A program made the translations under genes and the position numbers. From Pyrenopolyporus hunteri (lineage: Eukaryota > Ascomycota > Sordariomycetes > Xylariales > Hypoxylaceae), in the NCBI GenBank assembly GCA_902806595.1, contig CADCXC010000038.1:2418001-2482000 (forward strand): 64,000 bases of DNA, written 5' to 3'. Shown here in pieces: positions 1 to 13,225 of this stretch; positions within the stretch are counted from its first letter, which is position 1; every line of letters starts with the position of its first letter. The notes beneath the pieces are model-generated. The model was not told the DNA's origin and made no database searches. It worked only from the letters and a program-made list of their open reading frames with translations.

Positions 1-995
1 TGCTCAGAACGTCCGAGACCAGAGTGCAAAGACAACTGCCGAGTTCTCCAACCTGGCCAATGCCCGACAAACTCCTTCGCATCCTGCTGCCACCGGTCAG
101 CCCCTGACCCATTACCATTCGTTCTTCTCCGAGTTGCTATCGTGGAATAACCCTCGTAAGATTAGACCGTCTCTCTTCCTCACACCGATCTCTTTACTGA
201 TAAGAGATTATAGGAGCCTCAGCCATCGCGTACGCTTCCATTATTTCGTTGATCTTCGTGGCTAGGTACCTCGATGTCATCCGATACACTTTCAAGCTCT
301 CGTATATGGCCTTGGGCGTCACCGTCCTCGCTGAAGTCGCTGGAAAGGCAATCCTTGGCAATGGTCTTGCTACCCAGCTCCGCCCCCGCAAATATTATAC
401 CGTTCCCCGCGAAACCCTCGACGCTTTGATCGGCGATGTCCACGAGCTCATCAACTTCTTTGTCATCGAGTCTCAGCGAATCTTGTATGCCGAGAACGTC
501 ACCGCCTCCGCCGTGGTGAGTACATGGATCATAACCCCACTATAATCTCGGACACACCGCTAACATCCATGGTGATAGGCTGCCGCTGGAGCTTTCCTGT
601 CATACTATCTGGTTAAAATCGTCCCCTACTGGGGTCTCGCTTTGATCGCTACCACGCTTCTTTTCTTCGTGCCTCTGATCTACACCACGAACCAAGAGCT
701 CATTGACCAGCAGCTCAAGCAGGCCTCTGACTTGATCAACAGCCAAACCGAGCAGCTGCGCCAGGTCGCCAGCAGGCACACTTCGCAGGCGACTGAGATC
801 ACCAAGCAGTACATGGGTGACTATACCGCCAAGGCTCAGCAGATGCTCCGTGGTCGATCAGCTTCGCCTGAGGCTACGCCGAAGACCAACCTGAAGGATT
901 CCGACTTCCCCAAGGCACCCAAGGAGACCTTTAAGAACAAGGAGGAGTCGTCTTCCGAGGAGGAGGATGAGGAGGAGCCTTTGGTCGCTGCCTAA
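1..995 (+). CDS. RTN1: Reticulon-like ER membrane-shaping protein (5' end outside window)
   Basis: Partial gene entering from the left edge. Exons are 1-155, 214-515 and 579-995; both introns (156-213, 516-578) are GT..AG and keep the frame. The product starts inside an upstream linker, then carries the reticulon homology domain: a LLSWNNP entry motif, a first long hydrophobic hairpin (from IAYASIISLIFVARY), a hydrophilic loop of about 60 residues, a second hairpin (GAFLSYYLVKIVPYWGLALI) and a coiled, polar tail ending in an acidic SSSEEEDEEEP stretch before the TAA at 993-995. Reticulons insert as wedges into the outer leaflet of tubular ER and stabilise curvature. The C-terminus has no KKXX signal. 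The 3' end faces the 3' end of TOP2 about 1.4 kb away. The family call is firm; the symbol follows yeast usage. Confidence 0.87.
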
Positions 996-2441
996 ATAAG
1001 GGCCGAATCACGCGACCGACAACACACTTCCCTCCTAGATAATATATTACCCGCCCCTGTTTCCGAGATCCGACTGGTACGGCACGGCGACTTGATACGA
1101 CTCATGGCATAGAAAGATACGAGACATGGTGGAATTCTGAAGCCTCCTAGGATGGGAAGGTGGAGGATAGTTTTCGCCTATGACTTTCCTTAAACATTGA
1201 TAACGGGCCACTAGGCAGATTTGGTTCTGACGGGGGATATTGGTTTTTTTTGCTACCGGATGGGGAACTTTTTTCGACTTCGGCAGACTGGTAGTAGCCA
1301 ACTCTATAAGCCTATTTCCGCATTGAGCAGAACGAAACGAAGTCCGACGGCGTAGGAGTGACGTGTGATGGTGTAAAGAACAAGATCGTCAAGAAAGTGG
1401 AAGCGAAGTTTAGGGCACGGGTACCGGCGGATGAGAATGACTTTTGCAGTAGCAGTACCACGAGTTAAGGGGTCGTTGTGATGCAAGGGGGAGCAGAGAA
1501 GAGCTTGAGATTAGTAAGATAGTAATTTCCCACCATTTCCATTCTCGAGGTCGTCCCCGGGTTTCGTTCTATTGTGATTCGTATGATACGTACATCCTAG
1601 AGATGGCGTTTCTTATTTTAATAAGTACCTACCTATACTACCGGTCTTTGTTGTAGGCCCGGCGGGACTTGGTGTAATCGACCTTGTAAATGAGGAACCG
1701 GCCGAGTGAAAGCGGACAGAGGCGAACCTAGAATAAAAGAAAAGGCTCGGGTGTTAGAATTTGGGGCCAACTCGATCTTAAGATAAAAAAGGCTTCTACA
1801 AGCTTTCTGGTTTGCCACGTATTGGGCTCAAGTTCATCTTGATTGATCGGATTTATGCTCCGGGTCGGGCATCATTAGAAGAAAAACTTGCATCCGAGCT
1901 CGTCCACTCGTCCACTCATCTACGAAGTATCCCCAACTGTATACGGTAACACTACTAGGAGCATACTACCAAGGCGACGGGACAGCAGCAGTTACGCCAA
2001 GGCTCTCAACTTAAAGAGGAAGCGTTAGTATTTTAAAGCATAGATAACATAACGAAGGGACATATTGCGGCTCATATTCACGTAGTTTAGGTAAAATCTC
2101 ATGGAAAGGCCGATTCCCAGTTCATGTACCTACATACACATAGAAAGCATGACGGAAAAGCCAAAGCAACAAAGGCGGACTACCGATTAGCGATTAAGTC
2201 AGATGAACCACCAACGCCTCGTGATTGATTGTCACCCCGATCCTTCCCCCTCCCAACGATGACCCTTTTCGTCTAACCACATAAAGGTAGATTATAATAC
2301 GATGCCAGCCCTCATTCCTCGCCAGAACGTGGGCAAGCCTGACCAAAGTAGCGACTTAAGAAGAGACCCCAGGGGTACGCGGCCAACTAACGTCGCGACT
2401 AGTATCTATACGACCGATAAGCGAGGCTAAGGAAACGCGCA
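996..2441. other. Convergent intergenic region between RTN1 and TOP2
   Basis: This 1.45 kb stretch should hold the 3' UTRs of both flanking genes. I see no ORF with family similarity and no tRNA. The short reading frames on the minus strand (for example around 1047-1301 and 1633-1818) lack splice partners and recognisable composition. Confidence 0.6.
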
Positions 2442-5400
2442 TCACTCGCTGTCATCCATAGCAAAGTCATCACTTTGCTGTTCATCGTCGTTATCCATCT
2501 GCAGGCTATCTTCGTCGTCATCATCATCGATGACATAGACCGGCTTGGATTTTGCCGCGGCAGCACGTCCAGGCCTACCACGAGCTGCGGGCCGAGGTGG
2601 CGGAGAGTCGGGCTCGGCCATTTCAACATCGTCGTCGTCGTCGTCGTCGTCCATGTCGAAAACATCCTTTTTAGGCTTCGCCTTTTCCTTCTTGGCAGCG
2701 TAGGCCTTGGCCGCTGGCGACAGATTTGTGGCTTTCGATGCTGATGCCTTCTTTGCAGGCGCGTCCTCCTTCGACTTATTCTTTATTCCAGCGGGCCGGC
2801 CGCGGCTTTTCTTGGCCGCTGGCCCATCGGCGCTGGCGGCGGTGGAGGCGGCTATTCGTCTAGATTTAGGCTCCTTAGCCGAAGGCTTAGCCTTGCTCAA
2901 AACTTTGGAGACGGGAGGCAGGTCGTCATCGGAAAGGAAGCTGTCCAACTCATCTCCACGAGCATTCTTGTGCGGTGATGATTTCGCCAGCATCTCATAA
3001 TTGGTGTCATCGTGATCGTCCAAGTCCAAGACCTTCGAGGGCTTGTTCTTAACCTTCAAACTAGTGCTGTTGCCACTGCTGCTCTCCGGTCGCGACATGG
3101 AGAACAGACTAAGTCGACCAGTCTTATTCTCGGAGGTGCCAGCGTTGCTATTCGCAATGCCCTTAACTAAGTCGCCGACATCCCCAAGCATTTTGTCGTC
3201 GTCGTCGCTTTCCGACTCATCGTCATCCACAATCCACTTCTTAGCCTTTGCCGCCGCAGCGCGCTTGGTTCGGGGCGTTGGCTGGGCTTCCACGTCGGAG
3301 TCCTCAGCGGCAACCTCCTCTTTCTTGACCGGATTCTTTAGCTTAGCGAAATCATCATCCGAGAATGAATCAGAGTCTGGGTCTGCTTCGCCGCTCGCAG
3401 CTCCCGCCTTCTTCTTCGTGCCACCGTTGAACATGGCAGCGAAACGCTGGACGGATTTCTCTTTGGGCTGCTCTTTCTCCTTGGCTGCTGCCTTGGGACC
3501 TGGCTTCGACTTGGTGGTCGGGGCCCAGTCGTCGTCGCCCTTTGGCTTGCGACCGCGTCCAGTGCCAGCACCGGCGCCGACGCCGATTTTCTTAGACGTA
3601 CGACGGCCCATCCTACGAATGCCGGTGGTGATGTCCTTTTCAAGGAGCATTTGATTCTCCCACACCTCTTCAAAGTCATCTAGATCCTTGCACCAGAGAT
3701 CCTTCTCGCTGAGCGCCTCAAGATTATCGTACTCAGTTTTCTTCTTGACTATCTGGTCCTTGAGACGGTCGAGTCGCTCCTGGGTAAGTGACCAGATCGG
3801 CATCTATTGACCGTTAGCACCAACCTTTAACTACTACCTTCATGAGAACTTACGGAAAGAAGGTAGTCGTAGCCATTTGCATCGGAGTCTGTGTTCTCCT
3901 CATTCCCTTCCTCTACGCTGCCTTCTTCTTCCTCCTCCGATTTGGTCTTCTTTGCGTCTTGTCCTTTCGGGAAAGATTCGTACTTTCGCTCACGGAGCTC
4001 CGCTACAATCACTTGCTTCCTTTTACGGGATACCACGAGATCTCCATCCATGATCTCTCGTATGAATCTAGCCTGGTTTTGCAACTTGCGATAATCCGCA
4101 TCGTAAACCGAGAGCCAATGCGCCTAGGCAACTTTAGCATGGTACCTAAAACGTGAGCGTGTCCTTATTAACATACCTTGCGTACGGAGTACATGTTCAG
4201 TCTGTACTGGTAGAACTCCTCGAGGATATCCTCAACTTTCTCATATTTGCGAATCATGCCGCGAGAGTCGAATGCGACCAAGTTGGATGTAGCAACTTGC
4301 TTAACCAACTTGAATTTCTCAAGGAGGCCCTCCTGCAAGGCCTGCGCCATATGCTTCTCATCCAACTGGATCTCAAAATGGACAGTGTTGTGGTCGTTGA
4401 ATTCCTTGTAATCCTTGATGAACGAAGTGACTTTCTCGCCTCGAATTATCTCCTCTAGTTTTGCCTTGAAATCATCCGTCCACATACGAATGGGTAGCTC
4501 GGTGATAATCACCTCGTTAGGCCTTCTTTCGTCTACGGTGGCAACACCGTTGAATTGATAACGATTGGCCTCGGCAACTTGTGGGGTACCCTTCCAGCCT
4601 CTGAACCAAGGAGTCATGGTCTGGAAGGGCTTTTCGTCATCGCCGTCTAGACGTCCCATACGTCGCTTCAGGTTTTTGATGATTTCTATCGGATGATAGT
4701 TAGGAATCGACGTACTCCAACCGGTACCGATACCATCTGCACCATTCACTAGGACCATAGGGATAACGGGTACATAGACTTTGGGCTCGATTTGTTTCCC
4801 GTCTTCGACTTGATACTCTAGTTTAGGTTCATCTAGAGGCGAGAACACGCGGCGCGCAAATGGAGAGAGGCGGGTGTGGATATATCGAGGACTAGCTGCA
4901 TCCGAGCCGCCTTGAAGTCGGGAACCGAAGTTTCCACTGGGTTCGAGGCAGTTGACGTTGTTTGAGCCGACGAAGTTCTGCGCTAGACCGATGATAGTCT
5001 GGTGTAGCGACATTTCGCCGTGATGGTAGGACGTTTGCTCGGACACGTAACCGGCTAACTCGACGACCTTCTTGTCTTTTACTAGATTTCGTTTTAAGCA
5101 AGCGTAGATAACCTTCCGCTGACCAGGCTTCAGACCGTCAATAACGGAGGGAATAGACCGCAAGTTATCGGCCATACTAAACAATATTAACTCCTTGTTA
5201 ACAAAGTCGTCGTATGTCACCTGCTTGATTGAGTGATCGAGGTAAGTTCCTGGGACGAAGTTGCCGAGCCATTCCTTGCGGGCGTCTGCCTTCTTCTTGG
5301 AGAAAGCGAGCTCGATTAAATCGGCTTCTTCAGGCCGCATGACGTCGAACGTCTTCAGATGGGTATCGAGATCTTTGAAGTAGACTTGGGCATCATTATT

Positions 5401-7682
5401 GTCGCTGGTACCCAGACCCTTGTAGTACTTTGACTCCCATCGTTTCAGCTCAGACTTGTGCGCCTCCTTCCATTCTTCGTACTGAGGCTGGGTGAAGAAC
5501 GACTTCAACTTAAGGGGCTTCTTGGGGTTTGGCCCCTGCCAGACCTTCACAATAGGCGTGATGAATTCTTGGAAGAAGCCGGGGATCTTAAGAAGCGAAG
5601 GATACTGGACCTGGAGGAAATTGATAAGAAGACCCTTGATATGACTGCCATCGTGATCCTGATCTGCCATAATCATCAAGTGCCCGTACCGAAGAGACTT
5701 GGTATCGGTGTAAACGGTCTTGTGCTTTAGCCCGAGGAATTGTTTGATGTTTTGGATTTCCTGGTTCTTCATGATTTGGTCAATCGAAGCATCGCGAACG
5801 TTGAGCATCTTGCCTCGAAGGGGGAAAACACCAATTTTGTCTGGATCCAATATGGCACGGCCAGCAACGGCTAAACTCTTGGCGGAATCACCTTCGGTCA
5901 GGATTAGAGTGCATTTGTAGCCCTCTTTAGTGCCCGCCAAGTTAGCGTCGACAAGCTTTGCATTGCTGATTCTTGATCGCTTGTTGCCGTCGCTCTTCGC
6001 GAGCATCTTATCGGCCTTCGCTTCCGCAAATTGGATAATATTGTTGATGGCATCCGTCTGGCCGATCTTCTTGAGGAAACCCTCGGTCAGGACACATTTG
6101 CTGCCAAACTGGCTCACCTTGGTCGTCATTTGCTCTTTGGTTTGCGAAGTGAATGCAGGATTGGTGATCAAGCAGTTGACGAAGATGAAGATATGGTTAC
6201 GGATATGGTTGGCCTTCAACGCATGGCCCTTCTTCTTCTTGTTCAACGTTTTCAGAAGGGATTCGCAGATCTGATCGGCAATATAATTGACGTGCGTACC
6301 GCCGCTTGTCGTAGCAATGGAGTTCACGAAAGACACTTGCTGGAAGGAGCCATCAGAAACCGCAAATGCGATCTCCCATCGTTGATGAGCCTTGTTGTCT
6401 TCGAGAATGACGGTGGGGGTTGCGTCGGTGCCATCCTCGGCACCTCGCTCCCGAGCAATAGACTTGGCATACATCTCGCAGTATTTCTTGAAATCCAGCT
6501 TGATGTGGTTGTCATTGAGATAAACTTTGATGCCACGCACCGTACCGGCCATATCGTAGACTCGACGGTAGAGCAAAGACTCAAGATCATCGTCGATGCC
6601 ATCGGGCATGCCAAATCGTTTCCAGTCCGGCTTGAAGCTCACACGGACGAAATCGTTGGTCTTGCTGCTTGTTATCTTTGCCTTGTCCATCTTGCTCATG
6701 TTGTCTCTCCATGTCTGCTTGTACCGCTTCCCATTCTTGGAATCTTGACATTCCAAGGTGAACTCAGTACTGAAGACGTTGCAAAGCTTGGCGCCATAAC
6801 CGTTTCGACCACCAACGGTCTTCTTCTCGTCATCATCGAAGTTAGAACCGGCAAGAAGGTGCCCGAAAACCAGTTCCGGAATGTAAACCTTTTCCTTATC
6901 GTGAATCTCCACTGGAATACCCTTGCCGTTGTTCTCAACTATGATCTGACCTTCCTCGCGATTTATCGTGACCTTCATGTACGTCATACTTGGGTCTCGC
7001 TGTTTATTGTCGGCAGCGTTGACAAGGATTTCGTCAAAGATTTTGTATAGACCGGGCACGAAGGCAACTTTAGGCCGTAGTTCCATCTGGTTGGTCTCCT
7101 TATTGAAGATCCACATCTGCTGTTCGGTACGCTCAACAGAGCCGATGTATGTGTCAGGACGCTTGATGATATGCTCGAGTTGCGTCAACTTCTGGTACAT
7201 CTCCGTGGCCGTCTTCTTCTTAGACGGCGCCGAGTCATCGAGAACCATACTATCATTCTCGATCTCGCCTAGGGGTTGGCCGGCAGACTTCTTGGTGGCG
7301 GGGGCCTTCTTCTGCTTCTTCGCGCTCGGGGGCGTATTGGAGAAACCCGAGACATCGTTATCGTCGCCGTCGTCGTCGTCGTCGCTATCAGGCTTTGAGC
7401 GTTTCTTAGGAGCGGTCTTGGTAGCCTTTAGGGTTGTCTGAACCATTTTCTTTGATGCAGTCTTGGCTGCTGGTTTTGACGCAGCCTTCTTTGGAGCAGG
7501 TTTGGCCTTGGGCTTCTGCGAGGGCGCAAGATTAGCACTATACATAGAAAGAGTATGAGGAGTGAGTATATGTGGAAGAGAGAAGAGGGGGACATTGTTT
7601 TCCATACCGGCTCGGGCGAATAGCCATCAGAGTCATTGTCGATGTCGTCAAAGACCGAGTCGTCCATGATGTCGGAATCCAT
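2442..7682 (-). CDS. TOP2: DNA topoisomerase II
   Basis: Type IIA topoisomerase, which passes one duplex through another to decatenate and relax chromosomes in the nucleus. Exons on the minus strand are 7608-7682, 4177-7515, 3854-4123 and 2442-3803, giving 1681 residues. Motifs in order: GHKL ATPase with the GRNGYGAKL lid (residues about 261-270), TOPRIM with EGDSAKS (E566) and DQDHDGS acidic metal ligands (D643, D645, D647), PLRGKMLNVR, and the breakage-reunion domain with the catalytic tyrosine in SPRYIHTRLS (Y903). The C-terminal 450 or so residues are low complexity, alternating lysine-rich and aspartate-rich runs, as in other eukaryotic enzymes. The start gives MDSDIMDDSVF, the acidic beginning usual in the family. 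Intron phases are all 0 and each junction restores conserved sequence (SVRK-AHWLSVYD, DYLLS-MPIWSL). Head to head with the Xbp1-like gene across a long gap. Confidence 0.96.
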
Positions 7683-8095
7683 GGTGAAGGTGAGTGGTTG
7701 TGAGGAACGTTCACGCGCGACGTGAAGTTCAGGGATTTACCTAATGTGGTTGATCGGGAAAACGAGAGTCGCAATTGACCAGAACTGCACAAAATTTTCA
7801 TGGGGGGAAGAAGAAAAGAAAAAGGGAAAATGAAACTCCACTGGTGGATTAGTATCAAAGCTTAAGCTTGGGGGGTTGATGTTTTGATTTTCCTCTTTCC
7901 GTAGGGAGGGGGGAAGGTGTCACAGGGGGAAAAAGCAGCAACAGGTCAGCAGCCCTGTTGTTATGTTGTTGCACGCATGTAAACAATTAATTTTCTTCAT
8001 TTACATTAACAGGGAGTCGCGTCCTGTAGAGAAGTGGGGCACATCGTGGATAAGCTACCTATCACGTTGTACATTACACATTGTATATAAGCCGT

Positions 8096-8466
8096 ATCGG
8101 TACCTACTACTCTATCTAGGTACCTGGACGCGTATCAGCAATAGCTAGTTGCTGCGGCAAAATATCGGCATCAGAAAGTACCTACATGTAGTGGTGTCCA
8201 CATCTGTGGAACAGATCGGGATACCTATGGAAACAGCTATGGCGGAGGTACCTACTATGTAACTCGCGTAAGTGTATTATGTTAGGTACCTGCCTAGGTA
8301 AGTACCGGCGTACCTTTTCTCAGGCAGGTACAATACATGCAGACGGACATCTCTTATCACTTGCAATACATGAACTTGGAGCTTCACAACTTACAACTTA
8401 CCAACTTCAACACCTAGGCGTCTATGTAATGAAGCCTACCTACCTAGTACCTAGGTAGCTAAGCAA
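8096..8466. repeat. Dispersed TAGGTACC/CCTAGG palindromic tetramer cluster
   Basis: Several separate copies of tetramer-built palindromes: CGGTACCTACTACT and TAGGTACCTGG near 8099-8128, TTAGGTACCTGCCTAGG near 8283-8299, and CCTACCTACCTAGTACCTAGGTAG near 8434-8457. Both GGTACC and CCTAGG centres occur. No coding potential. Confidence 0.7.
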
Positions 8467-9373
8467 CTATCCCAGATATTCGCATCGTACCTTTTCTCCT
8501 GCCAACATGATCTGCTTGATGATGGTATACTCACCCAAAATACCTGAAATATCTTAACCACCACTGCTACTCCCCATATGGATCTCAACGTTATTAGTCG
8601 GCCGTGATCTCCCCCTCGGCCGGACATCGCCGTCCTTTAATAATAGCTAAATCACAGTAAACTTCAGTCACCGAGATCTACCAAACAGAGGCGTCTGTTT
8701 TTAGACCGGAAGATCTCCCCCTTCTACTTGGCTACTACCTACTACTATCGCTACGACTCCTCGTCCTACCAGAACACATGGCCTATCCAAAGGTGCCCCC
8801 TGGAGGAAAGGAAAAGACAAGCAATTGGTGCGTAAATCTCCGCCGCGCATGCGTCGTGTGATGCCATTTAGCAATGTTTCCCAAGGTACAAATACACATA
8901 AATTTCCCGAAGTCGACTGTACGTCCCCGTGGCTTTTGTTACAAAGCTGCAAAGTTGCACCGCGCGCGCATGAGAATCGCGGAGCTCGTCTCCTGCCACC
9001 CTATGCTGTACAACTTTACAGAGAGCAGAACAATCACCCTCTGAAACTTTCCATCTTACTCTTACTCAAAGCAGCCTCGACGAACCCCGAGCTTGGCCTC
9101 TTTGGGAAATATAACAGGCGAAGAGCCCGACGAGGCCGGATCGTTAATCTAATGCCATCTGCCTCTTCTCCGCCGCCGGGTCCCATCTTCCGCGTCTATT
9201 CAAGTTCAGGTACTTTGAAATTGGCGTCCAGGATACCCTTTCCATATTCCCGTCGACCAAGAACGGGTGGGGCGCACTCCAGCCCTGACATGACCTCCCA
9301 CTGGATAGGAGGGTGGAAGTGTGTAATATACCGCGGTTCGAGTCTCTTCCCTTCGCATCAGTAGTGCCTTACT

Positions 9374-9436
9374 ACTAGGTCAGGGACTCAGATAGGTACC
9401 CGGTAGGTAGGTAAGTTAGTAGGTAGGTAGGTATCT
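9374..9436. repeat. TAGG tetranucleotide array
   Basis: Interrupted (GTAG)n/(TAGG)n run containing GGTAGGTAGGTAAG and TAGTAGGTAGGTAGGTATC, preceded by a TAGGTACCC palindrome half. Simple-sequence repeat in the Xbp1-like upstream region. Confidence 0.75.
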
Positions 9437-11431
9437 ACAGCCCGTCTCGTCCGTGCTCGATACTTATTGCCCTGTCTAATTTTCGACCCTGTTAGGTGTC
9501 CGCTTACTACGTCTGTTTGTTAGGTACGCATCTGCGATAATGCAATCTGCTTGGTCCTGTATAGCCCGGTAGCATAACGGCAGCCCGCAGATTCTAGTGT
9601 AGTTAGAACCACAATTTGTTGAGAGACATTTCCAGGGGGACCGATGACTCGAGGCTTTGGTGTCCCACGGACGTAGCCTTCCGACGGCTCAGCTGCTCCT
9701 AAAGCTCCAGGTGTGATCATGAGGTAAGAAGACAATTGCCAGTCTACCTACCCGGCCCGTGGTCGGGGAGATAAGAATAAGAAGGGCAATGGGGACTCTC
9801 TTCGAGCCGTCCGCATTCGCTACGGCCGCCTCCCAACCTCACCTGTCGAGCTAGCCATCCTTCTGTAAAATTTGTTACATGACCTATGCTTACGCCGCAA
9901 ACCCGCCAAAGGCGAGGATGTTGATCTCCGTCAGGCAGGCGGACTATCGCGAACACATTATATCCGTACCTTAATGAGCAATATTTCAGAGTAGGATACG
10001 GGCTCCGCTCCTGTGTTGCTAACAGACGTATTATTTGCTCGTACACGACCTGACTCTTACAGGAAACGTGGGTAAGATGTGGTGACAGCTGCAATCTCCG
10101 CATCCACGACACTCGCTGCCGACGGGAAGCCCCTTGTGGCGCTTCCAGTGCTTCTCGAAATGCTCATAGAATTCTTTCAACCGAGTGAAAGAGCCCCTAC
10201 ATATTCTCCGGATAGGCACAGAGCTCTCCACCAAGTGAGTCGCCTTTGCGGCGGTCAAGCCCAAGACTCTCCCTCGCTCCCTGTTTTAAATGGAAGAAGG
10301 CCAGAGAATGGCGTGGGTGAGATGTTCCGAAGTGACATCCTGGGCCTACCCCCTTACAAGATGGGAAGCACTGGGTACACGTGTGTCGAGTCTGGCAATC
10401 GCTGTCTAGGGCTCAATATGCTTATCACAGGCTTCTCTTTGTTCTACCCTCTTGGGAAACCGCCTAGCCCTAGTAACTTAGACGGCACTATCTGCAGCTT
10501 TCCGTGAGGTTGCTTTCTGTCAAAACTCCCCTATCCATTTCCAAACAAGCCTGGTCCTTGTTTGGGGTCTCCGTGCTGAAGTATTTGCTGTGTCAAACTC
10601 ATTTGTTGTCTAGCTACAGGTCCGATGCGTCATGCGGTCGCCTGTGATCGCCCCTTTCGGGCCAGAGTCAGAGCTGGTGAGATGTAATGAAACCGACCTT
10701 ACCTCGATGCTGTCCTATACTCCACGGATCGACGTGATACATCTAGCAGTGCTTAGGACTATCTCGTCGGTAAGCCTCCGGAATCGAACGTGCCTCTGGT
10801 GGCCTGAGCCTTCCTGCCTCCGAAGCTGCTCCGTTACGACGTTGCTTCCCCGGCCCTGCGGTCCCCTTTCGCCTCCATCTTAATCGTCCCGGGATCCGCC
10901 CTCTGACATTCAAGGAGGCTAACTTAGGGCCGATTCGGCCGCTTCCCTCTGCCTTACTTCACCTTCCCCCCGTCATCTCTCACTTTCGTGAATTTGAACT
11001 CGATCTCCCAAAGAGCGGTGGGCATACACAAACGGTCTCCTCTGCTCTCACAGGTCGATTCCAAGACAACTTCAACAAAGAAAGCTACGCCGAATACCAA
11101 GATCACCAAGGCAGCACGGGACACCGCCCAAGTGCTCTGCAGATAGACTGCATGACTGGGCACAGTCAAGAAAGGAGGCAATCTCGGTCCCCTTGTACCA
11201 GTATGGGCTCGCCGTCTCGCGAGGGTGTGCTTCAATAGTTCGTCTGTTTGCCAAGTTCAAAAGGACTTGGTTTCCTCTCTCCTTTCTGACTTGCTAATGC
11301 AAGCACTGCCTGTCTTGAGTCTCCCTCCCTAGTTCTTCTCCGTACCCTTCGTAGACAGCCGTCCGCAACTTTGCTTGCATCAGTGCTCCATCCGTATTCG
11401 AGACATCTTGCCCCCACTACCGCTCACCGCC

Positions 11432-13225
11432 ATGCTGTCACTGGCGTCTCTTCTTAATCCCGCCCCTCCAGGGCCACCAATCAACCGATTCCCCCCAAGC
11501 CCAGCCTCGTCATCTCCAACGACTTCCCTACCAGATGAGCCGGGTCTTCTAGACGAGCCAGTCATGGCCAAGCAGAAAATCCCGAAGAGCGCGGCTCTGC
11601 TCCCTACGACTAGGCCTAAGGGAGCCGTCAACTTCTCTCCTTTTGAGAGGTTGGACGACGCCTCGCTCCGCCAAGTTCGGAAATTTCGCGTCCATCCCTT
11701 CGGGAACATACAGGAACATTCCCGGCACATCCCCTACAACAGCGGGAAGAAGGATTTCTTCGAGAAGACTGGTCGAGAAAGCTTCGAAGGTAAAGAAAAA
11801 AGAGAAAAGCAGAACAAAAAGCACCACCCCTCCCGAGATGCGATAGTCGATTTATTGACCCGAGCGTAGTCTTCCAGTATGATTTCAAAGTGCCCGGAGA
11901 CGAGACCGAGTATACCGTCATGTGGGACTACAATGTCGGCCTCGTCCGTATGACCCCTTTCTTCAAGTGCTGCAAATACCCCAAGGTTAGGCCGTCCGAT
12001 CTTCAACGTCCTGGAAAAGAGAAGCTATTTTGAGCTTGAAGCTGACCGAGCGTCGTAGACGACTCCAGCCAAGATGCTGAACCTAAACCCTGGGCTCAAG
12101 GAGATTACGCACAGCATCACCGGAGGTTCGATCATGGCCCAAGGTTCGTGCTAGGTATATATGAACTGCTTCCCTCATGTATAAACTAACACATCATCTT
12201 TTTTAACAAAAGGCTACTGGATGCCCTATCACTGTGCCAAGGCTGTGTGCGCAACCTTTTGCCATAACATTGCAGGGGCTCTGATACCCATTTTTGGGCC
12301 CGACTTCCCCTCGCAATGCACGCCCTCGGAAGCGCCAGAGTACAGCCGCATGATCATCGACCCCACGATAGTGATTCAATCCACAAGGGAAGCAGAGCAC
12401 TTCCGCCGCTTCTATAACAACTCAGTCACCTCCTCAGCCGGTGGCAACGGCAGAGCGAGTCCGCCCCAGGACAGGCGGTCCATCTTCCGGAATCCCTATG
12501 ACGATCCCAGACAAAACCATCATCCTCACCATCACCATCATCATTACCGCCGTCATCCGATCCGAAAGACACTAACAACCCCTACAAGCTGCAACAGCCC
12601 GTACGCCACGGATACCGACAGTGATATATCCCCTATAGTCCCAGAGCACGGCGCAACCATGGGCCACCGCGACCGCTTCCCCTACTCCCCAATCCCCCCT
12701 CCGCCGCCACCGCCGCCGCTAGCAGCTCCTCCCCTCCGGCCTACCAGCAGCGGCTGGACGCCGGCGAATGTAATGCTCCCACACCACTACGACGCGCCCG
12801 GACCCAGTCCCTGGCTAAGCGCCGTCCCGCGCTTCACCACTGCGGCCCATCTAGGGCCATACGTAGGGTCCCCGCGGTCGTCTCACGCCCAGCCATGGCG
12901 GGGGGGTAACAAGCGGTCTGCTGAGCACGTCGAGGCGGATTACGGACACAGCGAGATGCGAGGGGATAGCGAGAGCAACCGGTTGCTAAGGTCGAACAAG
13001 ACGGCGGAAGTGACGGAAACTCCCAACGAAGACAACAAAGATAGGCCACCTAGGGACTCGTCGACCACCCTGCTCGGGGCGGATAAAAATGCGGCGCTGC
13101 TTCTGATGAACCTCAGCGTTAGGGACACACGGGGAATTAAGGGCAGCAATGTAGCGTCAGGGACGAACACGCCGCGAGATGCGGCGTTCCCCCGGATTAA
13201 GAGGATCAGGGCTAATTCGATGTAA
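11432..13225 (+). CDS. Xbp1-like KilA-N/APSES-family transcriptional regulator
   Basis: Exons 11432-11789, 11870-11985, 12059-12143 and 12213-13225 encode 523 residues. The centre (about residues 100-230) is the fungal KilA-N/APSES-type DNA-binding region, rebuilt across three introns: ESFE-VFQYDFKVPG, then MWDYNVGLVRMTPFFKCCKY, TTPAKMLNLNPGLKEI, and GYWMPYHCAKAVCATF...IPIFGPDFP. This is the arrangement of yeast Xbp1 and its mould relatives, a stress and quiescence repressor family acting in the nucleus. The start at 11432 is chosen because MLSLASLLNPAP is the family-like N-terminus and its context (caccgccATG) is good; an in-frame ATG lies 57 nt upstream. The C-terminal half is disordered, with a histidine run (12516-12546) and a proline run (12697-12720). 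The specific target genes cannot be inferred. Tail to tail with CNS1. Confidence 0.85.

Larger units (their letters stand above)
7683..11431. other. Long divergent intergenic region upstream of TOP2 and the Xbp1-like gene
   Basis: About 3.7 kb without a supported gene. It contains the TOP2 promoter side (7683-8000), TAGG/CCTA arrays annotated separately, and a CT-rich stretch (roughly 10900-11430) just before the Xbp1-like start that may be its 5' leader. Reading frames such as 8825-9364 (+) and 10079-10507 (+) have no family similarity that I recognise and no splice logic. The length is typical for the upstream region of a regulatory gene in moulds. Confidence 0.55.

Noticed and set aside
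3043..3654. Serine-rich plus-strand frame of 203 codons
   Set aside because: Antisense to the Asp/Lys-rich TOP2 tail; serine richness is the reverse complement of GAC/GAT codons.
6031..7050. 339-codon plus-strand frame inside TOP2
   Set aside because: Antisense to the conserved ATPase domain of TOP2; its sequence is the mirror of the coding strand and resembles no family.
8825..9364. 179-codon plus-strand frame in the TOP2/Xbp1-like gap
   Set aside because: It has no recognisable motif, no convincing start context and no splice partners.
10775..10800. tRNA-like GGAATCGAACG on the minus strand
   Set aside because: The putative T-stem does not pair, and no acceptor stem is present.
12516..12546. 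CAT/CAC run considered as a CRISPR-like or satellite repeat
   Set aside because: It is a coding histidine tract in the Xbp1-like gene; no direct repeats with spacers occur anywhere in the window, and CRISPR is not expected in a fungus.
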